A DNA stretch of 46,524 bases from Fusobacterium sp. DD2 (lineage in GTDB: Bacteria; Fusobacteriota; Fusobacteriia; Fusobacteriales; Fusobacteriaceae). The stretch is from NCBI RefSeq assembly GCF_018205345.1, contig NZ_JADRHM010000010.1, positions 1 to 46,524 on the forward strand. The letters run 5' to 3'. The position numbers and the translations under genes are program-made. Below, in pieces: positions 23,794 through 31,784 of this stretch. The notes below the pieces were generated by a model. It ran no database searches. It saw only the letters and a program-made list of their open reading frames with translations, and was not told where the DNA came from. The stretch's first letter is position 1. Every line of letters starts with the position of its first letter.

Positions 23794-24584
23794 TATTTAC
23801 TTTCCACCTCATCTTCATCATCTTTTCCCAGATAAGCAGTTACAACTGTTGGATTATTTACTACTTCCTGTGGGTCTCCCTGGGCAATTAAAGTCCCATG
23901 GTCTAAAACAAGTAATCTTTCGCAGATACCAAGTACAAGCTTCATATCATGCTCAATTAATAAAATTGCTATTCCAAATTTATCCCTTATAAGCTTTATA
24001 GTTTTCATAAGTTCATCAGTTTCTGTTGGGTTCATACCAGCTGCAGGTTCATCTAAAAGTAAAAGCTTTGGATTTGTTGCCATAGCTCTGGCTATTTCAA
24101 GTTTACGTTGTTGTCCATATGGAAGATTTCCAGCTGCGGTATTGGCAAATTTATCAAGGCCAAATATTTTAAGAAGCTCCATTGCTTTATCCTTTGCTAT
24201 TTTCTCCTCTTTCCAAAAACCAGGTAGTCTAAATGTCCCAGTAAAAATACCATATTTCATATTGAAGTTATTAGCTACCAATACATTTTCAAGTACAGTC
24301 ATATATTTAAATAGACGGATATTTTGGAAAGTTCTTGCAAGACCACTTTTAACCAGTTTATATGTAGGAGTCTTTTTTATCTCTTTTCCATTAAATATAT
24401 ATGTTCCAGATGTTGCAGAATAAACTCCAGTTAAAATATTAAATACAGTGGTCTTTCCTGCTCCATTTGGACCAATCAGTCCAACAAGCTCATTTTCTTT
24501 TATCTCAAGGTTAAAATCAGTTACAGCTTTTAAGGCTCCAAATGTAATTGAAATATCTTTAGCACTAAGTATTGTCTTACTCAT
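23793..24584 (-). CDS. livG: Branched-chain amino-acid ABC transporter, ATP-binding protein LivG
   Basis: Second ATPase subunit (263 aa). Walker A is GPNGAGKTT (38-46), LARTFQNIRLF follows, the atypical signature region LPYGQQRKLEIARA is that of LivG, and Walker B is LLLLDEPAAGMNP, also a LivG mark. It overlaps livM by 8 nt and livF by 1 nt, so translation is likely coupled. Confidence 0.95.
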   Translation of the reverse strand: MSKTILSAKDISITFGALKAVTDFNLEIKENELVGLIGPNGAGKTTVFNILTGVYSATSGTYIFNGKEIKKTPTYKLVKSGLARTFQNIRLFKYMTVLENVLVANNFNMKYGIFTGTFRLPGFWKEEKIAKDKAMELLKIFGLDKFANTAAGNLPYGQQRKLEIARAMATNPKLLLLDEPAAGMNPTETDELMKTIKLIRDKFGIAILLIEHDMKLVLGICERLLVLDHGTLIAQGDPQEVVNNPTVVTAYLGKDDEDEVESK

Positions 24585-25548
24585 CTGAAACCTCCTTTTT
24601 CTTTAAAAATCTGTTAACTATTTTAGAAATCTGAAATTCTTTACGACCAAGTAATCCTGTTGGTCTAAATATCATTGTAAGAATTAGAAGCAGTGAATAT
24701 ACAATCATACGATAGTCTGCAAAGCCTCTTAACACTTCAGGAAGTATTGTAAGAACAATTGCAGAAATGATTGAACCTGTAAAACTTCCCATTCCTCCAA
24801 GTACTACCATAACCAGAATATTGATTGAATAGTTATAGTCAAACTGTTTTGCACCTAAAATACCTAAGTTATGTGCATATATTCCACCAGCTACCCCAGC
24901 AAATATTGCAGACACTGTAAAGGCAAATGTTTTATAATAAGTTGTATTGATTCCTGAAGCTCCACTTGCAATTTCATCATCTCTAATAGCAAGAATAGCT
25001 CTACCATGTCTGCTGGTCATAAGTGAAAACATCATAATTACGCATACAACCATGATAATATAGATAATTCCAAAATTATTAAATCTAGGGATTTTTCTAA
25101 GTCCCTGTGCTCCACCTGTAAAGTGAAAATACTCAATTAAAACTCTTATAATCTCACCAAATGCCAAAGTTATAATAGCAAGATAGTCTCCGTAAAGTCT
25201 CAAAGCAGGGATACCGATAATGATACCAATTATTCCTGCAACTATACCACCAATTATAAGAGCTACAATATATCCAGGTAGCCCAGACATAAGACCAGAT
25301 TTTGCAAATAGTGCAGCTGCATAAGCTCCTACTGACATAAATCCAGCATGTCCAATTGTAATCTGTCCCAGACACCCTACTGTGATATTTAAGCTCACAG
25401 CTAAAATTATATTAATACAGATAAAAATCATAACAGTAGTTTGATATCTTGAAATAACCTTTGTACTGATTAAGGTTGTAAGAATAAAGTAACCAGCAAC
25501 TATAAATAAAAGAGTTAGGAAATAACTCCATTTCTTTGTCCTATCCAT
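24577..25548 (-). CDS. livM: Branched-chain amino-acid ABC transporter, permease LivM
   Basis: Membrane permease subunit (323 aa) with about nine hydrophobic helices. The motif GQITIGHAGFMSVGAYAAAL and the EAA-like loop (SRHGRAILAIRDDEIAS) that contacts the ATPase mark LivM. The ATG has GGGGGAG upstream. It follows livH by 9 bp. Confidence 0.94.
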   Translation of the reverse strand: MDRTKKWSYFLTLLFIVAGYFILTTLISTKVISRYQTTVMIFICINIILAVSLNITVGCLGQITIGHAGFMSVGAYAAALFAKSGLMSGLPGYIVALIIGGIVAGIIGIIIGIPALRLYGDYLAIITLAFGEIIRVLIEYFHFTGGAQGLRKIPRFNNFGIIYIIMVVCVIMMFSLMTSRHGRAILAIRDDEIASGASGINTTYYKTFAFTVSAIFAGVAGGIYAHNLGILGAKQFDYNYSINILVMVVLGGMGSFTGSIISAIVLTILPEVLRGFADYRMIVYSLLLILTMIFRPTGLLGRKEFQISKIVNRFLKKKEVSDE

Positions 25549-25557
25549 TTTCTCCCC

Positions 25558-26442
25558 CTATACTTTCTCTCTGATATTTTTTCCAAGTATTCCTGTTGGT
25601 TTTACAAGAAGCACGATTATAAGTATTGCAAATACAAATGCGTCAGCCAGTTGTGATGAGAGATAAGCTCTAGTTAAGCTCTCAACTATTCCAAGGATAA
25701 ATCCTCCTATAACTGCTCCTGGAAGTAATCCAATTCCTCCAAGTACTGCTGCAATAAAAGCTTTTATTCCAAGCATTGCACCCATTAAAGGTTCTACCTG
25801 AGGATATGCAGATACATATAGAACTGAAGCTATTGCTGCAAGTCCACTACCTATTGCAAATGTAAGCTGGATAGTATTGTTTACATTTATTCCAACCAGC
25901 ATTGCTGCTCCGTAATCTTCACTTGTTGCAAGCATTGCCTTACCATATTTAGTCTTCTTCATAAAGTACTGCAATCCAAATGAAAGAATAAGAGTCACTG
26001 CAATAGTAATAACAGTACCAAAGTTAAGATGAAGCTCTCCTATTTCTATAGGTGCCTGAGTAAATACCTTTGGAAAAGCTCTTGTATTTGGTGTAAAGAG
26101 TTTCATAAAGACATTTTCTAATAATAAACTTACTCCTATGGCTGTGATAAGATTAGATATTCTAGGTGAATTTCTAAGTGGTCTATAAGCCACTCTTTCT
26201 GTCAACATCCCTAATACAACACAGACTACTATTGAGGGAATAACTGTCAGCCATACGGGCAATCCCATTTTTGTAAATGTAGGTATGCAAAAGAGAGATA
26301 CATATGCTCCTACCATAATAATGTCCCCATGAGCAAAGTTAATAAGTTGAGCAATTCCATAAACCATCGTGTATCCCAAGGATACCAATGCATAAATACT
26401 TCCAATCTGTAAACCATTAATTATCTGTAATAAAAATTCCAT
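25558..26442 (-). CDS. livH: Branched-chain amino-acid ABC transporter, permease LivH
   Basis: Second permease (294 aa), hydrophobic throughout, with the family pattern QIGSIYALVSLGYTMVYGI, LINFAHGDIIM at the N-terminus and GMLGIKAFIAAVLGGIG near the end. The ribosome-binding site is AAAGGGG. It lies 56 bp after livJ, and a stable hairpin occupies that gap. Confidence 0.94.
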   Translation of the reverse strand: MEFLLQIINGLQIGSIYALVSLGYTMVYGIAQLINFAHGDIIMVGAYVSLFCIPTFTKMGLPVWLTVIPSIVVCVVLGMLTERVAYRPLRNSPRISNLITAIGVSLLLENVFMKLFTPNTRAFPKVFTQAPIEIGELHLNFGTVITIAVTLILSFGLQYFMKKTKYGKAMLATSEDYGAAMLVGINVNNTIQLTFAIGSGLAAIASVLYVSAYPQVEPLMGAMLGIKAFIAAVLGGIGLLPGAVIGGFILGIVESLTRAYLSSQLADAFVFAILIIVLLVKPTGILGKNIREKV

Positions 26443-26465
26443 TTTTTTCCCCTTTCGATATTTTT

Positions 26466-26491
26466 CCAGAGGAAGCAGAAGCTTCCTCTGG
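26466..26491 (-). promoter_or_regulatory. Stem-loop between livJ and livH
   Basis: A perfect 11-bp stem, CCAGAGGAAGC / GCTTCCTCTGG, with a 4-nt loop. On the transcribed (minus) strand it is followed by AAAAATATCG, not a T-run, so it is not a standard terminator for the operon. It more likely protects the 3' end of a livJ segment of the mRNA or lowers expression of the membrane genes relative to the binding protein. The other strand does have TTTTT after it. Confidence 0.7.
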
Positions 26492-26498
26492 TTTTTAT

Positions 26499-27620
26499 TT
26501 ATTTAATTACAGTATCATATGTATATTTACCATTAACAATTTTCAATACAGTAACTGCTTTAATTGGGTTATTTTTATCGTCAAATTTTAGTTCTCCTGT
26601 TACTCCATTAAAGTCACTATTCTTAATTGCATCAATAACAGCTTGCTTATCAGTAGTGCCAGCTTTTTCAATTGCATTTTTAACTAGATATGCAGCATCG
26701 TATGAAAGAGCAGAGAAAGCTGATGGGTCTTCACCATATTTTGCTCTATAGGCTTTTAAGAAGTTTTGTACCTTTTCACTTTTATCATCTAATGAATAAT
26801 GGTTAGTAAAATAACTTCCTTCAATTGCTCCATATGCTGAACTGTCAAGTGCTTTTGCTACTCCGTCCCATCCATCAGGACCAATAAATTGAGATTTGAT
26901 TCCAACTTCTCTTGCCTGTGTTGTAATTAGAGCTGCCTGTTCATAGTAGTCTGGAATTAGTAAAACATCAGGATTTGTACTTGCTATTTTGGTTAGCTGA
27001 GCTCTGAAGTCTTTATCTCCCTCTCCATATCCCTCTTTAGCAACAACTTTAAGTCCTAACTTTCCAGCCTCTTCGATAAATGATTTAGCAACTCCATCAG
27101 AATAGTCACTAGAGTTATTAACAATAACAGCTACTGTTTTAGCATTAAGTTTTTCTTTAGCAAGTTTTGCTAGAATTACTCCTTGATATGGGTCAGTAAA
27201 ACATACACGGAATACATTTGGTCCAGCCTCAGTAATATTAAACTGTGTCCCTGTAGGAGTTACCATTGGCATATTGTCATCAGCAGCAATTTCAGCAACT
27301 GCAAGAGATGGTTTTGATGTAATATCTCCAACTAATGCAACAATATCATCATCTACAAGTTTATTATATGCAGTTACAGCTTCTGTAGAATCTCCCTTTT
27401 CATCAAGAAGAATAAATTCAACAGGTTTTCCTAAAATTCCACCATTTTTATTAATCTCTTCAAAAGCAAGTTTAGAACCATTTGTAGCAGATACCCCATA
27501 TATAGCTACAGGTCCAGTTAAAGGTCCCAATCCACCAATTTTGATTACATCTTCTTTCCCATATACAAGAGACGATAATAAAAATGTTGTTCCTAAAAGT
27601 GTTAAATTAAATCTGTTCAT
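26499..27620 (-). CDS. livJ: Branched-chain amino-acid-binding periplasmic protein (LivJ/LivK family)
   Basis: Substrate-binding protein (373 aa). A Sec signal peptide (about 1-22, ending VYG) without a lipobox predicts a soluble periplasmic protein. KIGGLGPLTGPVAIYG opens the mature domain, as in LivJ/LivK. AVIVNNSSDYSDGVAKSF and ALSYDAAYLVKNAIEKAG are typical type I binding-protein segments. The ribosome-binding site is AAAGGGGG. It is the first gene of livJHMGF and lies behind a leader ORF and terminator. I saw no separate promoter between that terminator and the gene. Confidence 0.95.
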   Translation of the reverse strand: MNRFNLTLLGTTFLLSSLVYGKEDVIKIGGLGPLTGPVAIYGVSATNGSKLAFEEINKNGGILGKPVEFILLDEKGDSTEAVTAYNKLVDDDIVALVGDITSKPSLAVAEIAADDNMPMVTPTGTQFNITEAGPNVFRVCFTDPYQGVILAKLAKEKLNAKTVAVIVNNSSDYSDGVAKSFIEEAGKLGLKVVAKEGYGEGDKDFRAQLTKIASTNPDVLLIPDYYEQAALITTQAREVGIKSQFIGPDGWDGVAKALDSSAYGAIEGSYFTNHYSLDDKSEKVQNFLKAYRAKYGEDPSAFSALSYDAAYLVKNAIEKAGTTDKQAVIDAIKNSDFNGVTGELKFDDKNNPIKAVTVLKIVNGKYTYDTVIK

Positions 27621-27702
27621 ACTAAATTTCCCCCTTTAAAATAAATTTATATTGTTTTTTAAGTATTACAATCCACCTACAGTGTACTTTTGATTTGGGT
27701 AT

Positions 27703-27727
27703 AAAAAAACAGCCTAGTCAGGCTGTT
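27703..27727 (-). terminator. Intrinsic terminator in the liv leader (attenuator)
   Basis: On the minus strand, AACAGCCT-GACT-AGGCTGTT is followed by five more T residues: an 8-bp GC-containing stem with a 4-nt loop. It lies 76-83 nt upstream of livJ and points into it. Nothing between it and livJ needs ending. It ends the transcript that carries the leader ORF, which fits a conditional terminator. Confidence 0.85.
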
Positions 27728-27801
27728 ATTTTCTATACTTATACTCTATCTATACACTCTTTTATATATAGTTATACAAGGATATATTTACACTACCTAA
27801 C
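27703..27801 (-). promoter_or_regulatory. Predicted antiterminator/terminator switch of the liv leader
   Basis: GUUAGGUAGU (27792-27801), covering the last sense codons and stop of the leader ORF, can pair with ACAGCCUGAC (27717-27726), the 5' arm plus loop of the terminator. Seven consecutive pairs (two G-U) are followed by one mismatch and two more pairs. A ribosome at the stop codon would cover this segment and leave the terminator free to form. A ribosome stalled at the Ile/Leu/Val codons would leave it exposed. This is inferred from base pairing only. Confidence 0.7.
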
Positions 27802-27891
27802 ATAATTTTTGGCATATGAAATTGTGCTCATAATTATATGTATGAGTATAATAAAGCATATGACAAGTATTATGTAGTTATGTGCTAACAT
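27793..27891 (-). CDS. Leader peptide rich in Ile/Leu/Val, upstream of livJHMGF
   Basis: A 32-residue ORF with nine Ile, three Leu and two Val (14 of 32). The densest part, residues 7-20, reads IILVICFIILIHII. Six of the nine Ile codons are ATA, and CTC and GTC also occur. The ATG has AGGGGG 8 nt upstream, the same type of site used by livJ itself. A promoter lies about 45 nt upstream and an intrinsic terminator 66 nt downstream. This is the layout of attenuator leader peptides such as that of ilvGMEDA. A small hydrophobic membrane peptide (for example a type I toxin) is the main alternative; I saw no convincing antisense promoter. Confidence 0.75.
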   Translation of the reverse strand: MLAHNYIILVICFIILIHIIMSTISYAKNYVR

Positions 27892-27936
27892 ATCTTTTTC
27901 CCCCTATATTTTATTAGTTTTATATTTGTTAAAGAG

Positions 27937-27965
27937 AGTATAACTCTATCTTTTTTAAATTGCAA
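27937..27965 (-). promoter_or_regulatory. Sigma-70-type promoter of the liv leader and operon
   Basis: On the minus strand, TTGCAA (27960-27965), 17 bp, TATACT (27937-27942). Transcription should start near 27930, about 40 nt before the leader ORF, giving a leader of about 230 nt up to the terminator. Confidence 0.75.
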
Positions 27966-28045
27966 GAAAATTTTTATATTTTTTCAAATATTCTTTTAAT
28001 ATAGTATCAATAAAAGCACATGTCCATTTTTTTAGTATATTAAAA

Positions 28046-28540
28046 CTAATTAAAAAGGCTTTCTATTTTAGATTTTAATCCATCTACATCAACTACGTGT
28101 TGTTCTATATTAACAAGCTCACCATTTTGATATTTTTTAGTAATTAAAAGCTCGTTCTTATCATTATATATATTCCAATCTCCATCTTTAACTCCATTTA
28201 CATAGCTTCCTTTATATGCAACAGTTCCGTTAGAATAGTATTTTACATATTCACCAACAGGTACTCCCATATCATATGTTGCTTTCTCTTTTATCTGTCC
28301 ATTGGAATAATAACTTGCCTGTTCTCCATTAAATTTTCCATCTTTATATATTTCAGAAACTTCTATTTGACCATTTTCATATTTTCCAATCATTTTACCA
28401 GAAAATGGTTTTTCTCCATTAACTACATAGACAATTCCATTTCTATCTTGTTTTTGAGATATATCTACCTCTTTATCAAATGGCGAATTACAAGCTGTAA
28501 TTATAGATGTAATTAAAACTGCTAATAGTATTTTTTTCAT
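28046..28540 (-). CDS. YwqK-repeat lipoprotein
   Basis: A 164-aa lipoprotein (lipobox ITAC, about Cys17) followed by about five MORN-like/YwqK repeats: KPFSGKMIGKYENGQIE, FNGEQASYYSNGQIKEKA, VGEYVKYYSNGTVAYKG, KDGDWNIYNDKNELL. Proteins with such repeats are often labelled YwqK-family antitoxins, but no toxin gene is visible here. The anchored form suggests an envelope role. The start was set at 28540, where GGAGGGAG lies upstream; an upstream in-frame ATG has none. A larger paralogue without a signal peptide lies at about 32.1 kb. Confidence 0.82.
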   Translation of the reverse strand: MKKILLAVLITSIITACNSPFDKEVDISQKQDRNGIVYVVNGEKPFSGKMIGKYENGQIEVSEIYKDGKFNGEQASYYSNGQIKEKATYDMGVPVGEYVKYYSNGTVAYKGSYVNGVKDGDWNIYNDKNELLITKKYQNGELVNIEQHVVDVDGLKSKIESLFN

Positions 28541-28653
28541 TTTCTCCCTCCAATTTATTTTGTATTTCACTTATATTATATTACATATTTTTCCTTAAAA
28601 GTAAAATTTTTAATAAATAATACCAATTAAGTCAGAAAAAAACAATATAAAAG

Positions 28654-28682
28654 TTGAGTTTGAATTCAATTTTAGGTATAAT
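28654..28682 (+). promoter_or_regulatory. Sigma-70-type promoter of the TSCPD gene
   Basis: TTGAGT (28654-28659), 17 bp, TATAAT (28677-28682), 33 nt upstream of the ATG at 28715. It may also serve the binding-protein gene that follows. Confidence 0.75.
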
Positions 28683-28714
28683 GTTTCTGTATAAAAAATT
28701 TTAAGGAGGATATC

Positions 28715-28954
28715 ATGACTTATTACGAAACAACAGGAATATGTGCAAAAAAAATAGGAGTAGAAGTGGATTCTAATGGAACAATTACAGAGGTTGAATT
28801 TTGTGGAGGATGTCACGGTAATACTCAGGGACTAACAAAATTACTTATTGGAATGAATAAAGATGTTGTTATAAATCTATTATCAGGAATACAATGTGGA
28901 ACAAGAGGTACATCTTGTCCAGATCAACTGGCACAAATTTTAAAAAAAATATAG
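28715..28954 (+). CDS. TSCPD-domain small protein
   Basis: A 79-aa protein of the stand-alone TSCPD type, named after the motif TSCPDQLA near its C-terminus; the domain also occurs at the end of some ribonucleotide reductases. Cysteines in CGGCHG (about 29-34), QCGTRG and TSCPD suggest metal or Fe-S binding. The function is not established. AAGGAGG lies 6 nt upstream of the ATG. It is followed after 43 nt by the peptide-binding protein gene. Confidence 0.88.
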   Translation: MTYYETTGICAKKIGVEVDSNGTITEVEFCGGCHGNTQGLTKLLIGMNKDVVINLLSGIQCGTRGTSCPDQLAQILKKI

Positions 28955-28997
28955 TATAGAAATATAGCTATATAAAAATAAAACGGGGGGAATTTTT

Positions 28998-30525
28998 ATG
29001 AAAAAACTTTTTTTAGCATTTTTTGTAGTAGCCTGTGGGCTAATAGCAGGCTGTGGTAAAGACAATGAAGCAGCAAAGGACACTTCAGTGAAAAAGGAGA
29101 AAGTAGTTGTAGTTTCACAAGGTTCAAAACCTAAAAGTTTGGATCCTGCAATGTACAATGAAATACCTGCTCTTACTATTACAAGACAGATTTTTAATAC
29201 ATTGCTTAGAATTGATGACAATGGAAATATAGTTCCAGAACTTGCTGAATCATATGAGTATTGTAACACCAACTGAACTTGTAATCAAACTTCGAAAAGG
29301 TGTTAAATTCCATAATGGAGATATACTTACAGCAAAAGATGTGGCTTTCAGCATTAACAGAATGTTAAACAAACAGGCAAGTAAAATAATGATCAATGTT
29401 GTTAAAGATGTAGTTATTGTAGATGATAATACTGTTAAGTTAATCTTATCACAACCATCTTCACAACTTTTATTTGCTCTTGCACATCCATTGACATCAA
29501 TCTTAAATGAGAGAGATACTGTTGCAAATAAAGATGATGTTGCTTCTCATCCAATTGGAACAGGACCTTATAAATTTGTAGATTGGGGAAGTGGAGAGAA
29601 GATTGTACTTGTAGCATTTGATGACTATTTTGAAGGAAAGCCTAAAATTGATAAACTTATATATAGAGCTATAAGTGAAAACACAAGTAGATTGGCTGCC
29701 CTAGAAACAGGTGAAATAGACATAGCTTATAATGTGGCACCAATTGATGCTGATACTATAAAAAATAATAAAAATTTAGTATTAATTTCAAAACCATCAA
29801 CATCAACAGAGTATATTACATTTAATAATACAAAAGCACCTTTTAATAATAAAGATTTCAGACTTGCTGTAAACTATGCAATAGACAAACAGGGAATAGC
29901 TGATTCTATATTCATGGGAAAAGCTCATACAGCAAATTCTATTGTAAATCCAAATGTTTTCGGCTATAATAAAGATGTTGCAGGTTATCCATATAATGTT
30001 TCTCTAGCAAAGGAATATCTAGAAAAATCTGGAATTAAAAATCCTAAATTTACCTTATTTGTAAATGACAGTCCAATAAGACTTCAAATTGCTCAAATTA
30101 TTCAAGCAAATTTAAAAGACATAGGAATAGATATGAATATTGAAACTCTTGAATGGGGAACATACCTTCAAAAAACAGCTCAAGGAGAGCATCAAGCACT
30201 TTTAGGAGGATGGGTATCTGGAACTTCAGATGCAGATATAGTTTTATATCCATTATTACACAGTAGTTCTCATGGTGGAGCAGGAAATAGAGCCTTTTAT
30301 ACAAATAAAGAGCTAGATAAAATAATTGAAGCAGCTCGTGAAACATCAAATGTTGAAGATAGAAAACAACTATTTATGAAAGCACAGGAAATTCTTCAAG
30401 ATGATGCACCTTTAGGAATTTTACTTTATAAAAATGAAAATATAGGGTACAATAAAAATATAAAAGGATTTGAATTCAGTCCAACAATGATGCATGTACT
30501 GAAAAACTTAGATAAGCAACAATAG
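28998..30525 (+). pseudogene. Peptide-binding lipoprotein (ABC solute-binding family 5) with one-base frameshift
   Basis: Two overlapping frames make one DppA/OppA-type binding protein of about 508 aa. The first frame (28998-29276) has a lipoprotein signal (lipobox IAGC) and KPKSLDPAMYNE, and reaches ELAESYEY. The second frame carries TPTELVIKLRKGVKFHNGD and the rest of the domain to 30525. One extra T at 29261/29262 breaks the frame: removing it gives ESYEYVTPTEL, which restores the family sequence. The site is only TT, so homopolymer slippage is not obvious. It is either a recent inactivating mutation or a sequencing error. It lies beside an M42 aminopeptidase, which suits peptide use. Confidence 0.85.
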
Positions 30526-30543
30526 TTACAACATAAATATATA

Positions 30544-30581
30544 AAGGAGGCCGTATACTGTAAAGTATATGGGGGGATGTT
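30544..30581 (+). promoter_or_regulatory. Hairpin between two Shine-Dalgarno sequences before the M42 gene
   Basis: AAGGAGG (30544-30550) is followed at once by a 9-bp hairpin, CCGTATACT-GTAA-AGTATATGG (30551-30572), with a GNRA-type loop and one G-U pair. GGGGATGTT and the ATG at 30582 follow. Folded, the hairpin brings AAGGAGG to about 9 nt from the start codon; it also uses two G residues of the GGGGGG tract (30571-30576) that could act as a second site. Confidence 0.6.
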
Positions 30582-31619
30582 ATGGATTTTAATATTGATA
30601 TGAACTACGTCTTGGATATGGCAGTTGAACTAATAAATATTCCAAGTCCAGTAGGGTACACTCATGAAGCAATTGAAAGAATTGGTGAAGAATTTTGCCA
30701 GCTAGGAGTAAAAAATTGTACATTAACACGTAAAGGAGCATTAATTGCTTATATCGAAGGTGAAAATAACGATTATAAGAAAATGATTTCTGCTCACGTT
30801 GATACAATTGGTGCAATGGTAAAAAGAATAAAACCAAATGGTAGACTTGAAATGGTAAACTTAGGTGGAGTAAACTGGGCTGGAGTAGAACATGAAAATG
30901 TACTAGTTCATACTATGGATGGCCAAGATATAGAAGGGACAATTGTTCCAATAAAAAGCTCTGTTCATATTTATGGAGATGAAGCTAGAGATTTACCAAG
31001 AAATCTTAAAACAATGGAAATTAGACTTGATGAAGATGTTAAGTCAAAAGAAGATGTTGAAAAGCTTGGCGTTAGAGTTGGTGACTTTGTTTCTTTTGAA
31101 CCACGTACTGTTATTACCGAAACTGGATATATAAAATCTCGTTTTATTGATGATAAAATGTGTATTGCTCAAGTATTAGGATATTTAAAATATCTCAAAG
31201 ATAATAATCTGAAACCAAAAAATGGTTTATATGTTTATATATCTAACTATGAAGAAATAGGACATGGAATATCAGTTATGCCAGAAGATATGGATGAATT
31301 TATAGCACTTGATATTGGTTTAGTTGGAGATGAAGCTTTAGGTGATGAAAGAAAAGTAAGCATCACAGCTAAAGATAATAAAACTCCTTATGATGTAGAA
31401 GTTAGAATGGGACTTATTGAAGCAGCTGAAATGAATGATATTCAATATACAGTTGATGTATATAATAGATATGGTTCAGATTCAAGTGCAGCAGTAGTTC
31501 AAGGATTTGATTTTAAATGTGGATGTATTGGTCCTAGTGTAGAAGCTTCTCACTCTTATGAAAGAACTCATATTGATGGAGTAAGAGAGACTATAAAACT
31601 TCTAATAGCTTATCTATAA
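30582..31619 (+). CDS. M42-family metallo-aminopeptidase
   Basis: Cytoplasmic zinc or cobalt aminopeptidase of the M42 family (345 aa), which forms large tetrahedral particles that trim peptides. Metal ligands and catalytic residues are seen in SAHVDTIGAM (His72, Asp74), FIDDKM (bridging Asp), NYEEIGHG (catalytic and metal Glu), IALDIG and the C-terminal ASHSYERTH (metal His). The bacterial glutamyl-aminopeptidase/endoglucanase label is common for this family. It lies 56 nt after the peptide-binding protein gene and is followed by a strong terminator. Confidence 0.93.
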   Translation: MDFNIDMNYVLDMAVELINIPSPVGYTHEAIERIGEEFCQLGVKNCTLTRKGALIAYIEGENNDYKKMISAHVDTIGAMVKRIKPNGRLEMVNLGGVNWAGVEHENVLVHTMDGQDIEGTIVPIKSSVHIYGDEARDLPRNLKTMEIRLDEDVKSKEDVEKLGVRVGDFVSFEPRTVITETGYIKSRFIDDKMCIAQVLGYLKYLKDNNLKPKNGLYVYISNYEEIGHGISVMPEDMDEFIALDIGLVGDEALGDERKVSITAKDNKTPYDVEVRMGLIEAAEMNDIQYTVDVYNRYGSDSSAAVVQGFDFKCGCIGPSVEASHSYERTHIDGVRETIKLLIAYL

Positions 31620-31650
31620 TAGCAATAAAAACCAGTAAAATATTACCTTA

Positions 31651-31684
31651 GTGCAGTTATATATTTTAACTGCACTTTTTTTTA
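31651..31684 (+). terminator. Intrinsic terminator
   Basis: GTGCAGTTA (31651-31659) pairs with TAACTGCAC (31667-31675), followed by a run of T residues. It ends the M42 transcript. Confidence 0.9.
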
Positions 31685-31728
31685 CGGATAAATTTGTGAA
31701 ATAAAATATTTATTTTGTACATAAATTT

Positions 31729-31757
31729 TTGTATCTAGAACTAATATATGATATAAT
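31729..31757 (+). promoter_or_regulatory. Sigma-70-type promoter
   Basis: TTGTAT (31729-31734), 17 bp, TATAAT (31752-31757), 28 nt upstream of the small membrane protein start at 31785. It probably also serves the YwqK-repeat gene behind it. Confidence 0.65.
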
Positions 31758-31784
31758 ATTCCTAAAAAGATTGGAGTATTGGAA

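Noticed and set aside
27793-27891. Small hydrophobic type I toxin instead of a leader peptide
   Set aside because: Not excluded, but ranked second. I found no convincing antisense promoter, the stop codon takes part in the predicted antiterminator, and the terminator sits directly before an operon for the amino acids in question.
27703-27965. T-box or metabolite riboswitch upstream of livJ
   Set aside because: No T-box sequence or specifier stem and no known aptamer core were seen. The translated ORF with Ile/Leu/Val codons explains the structure better.
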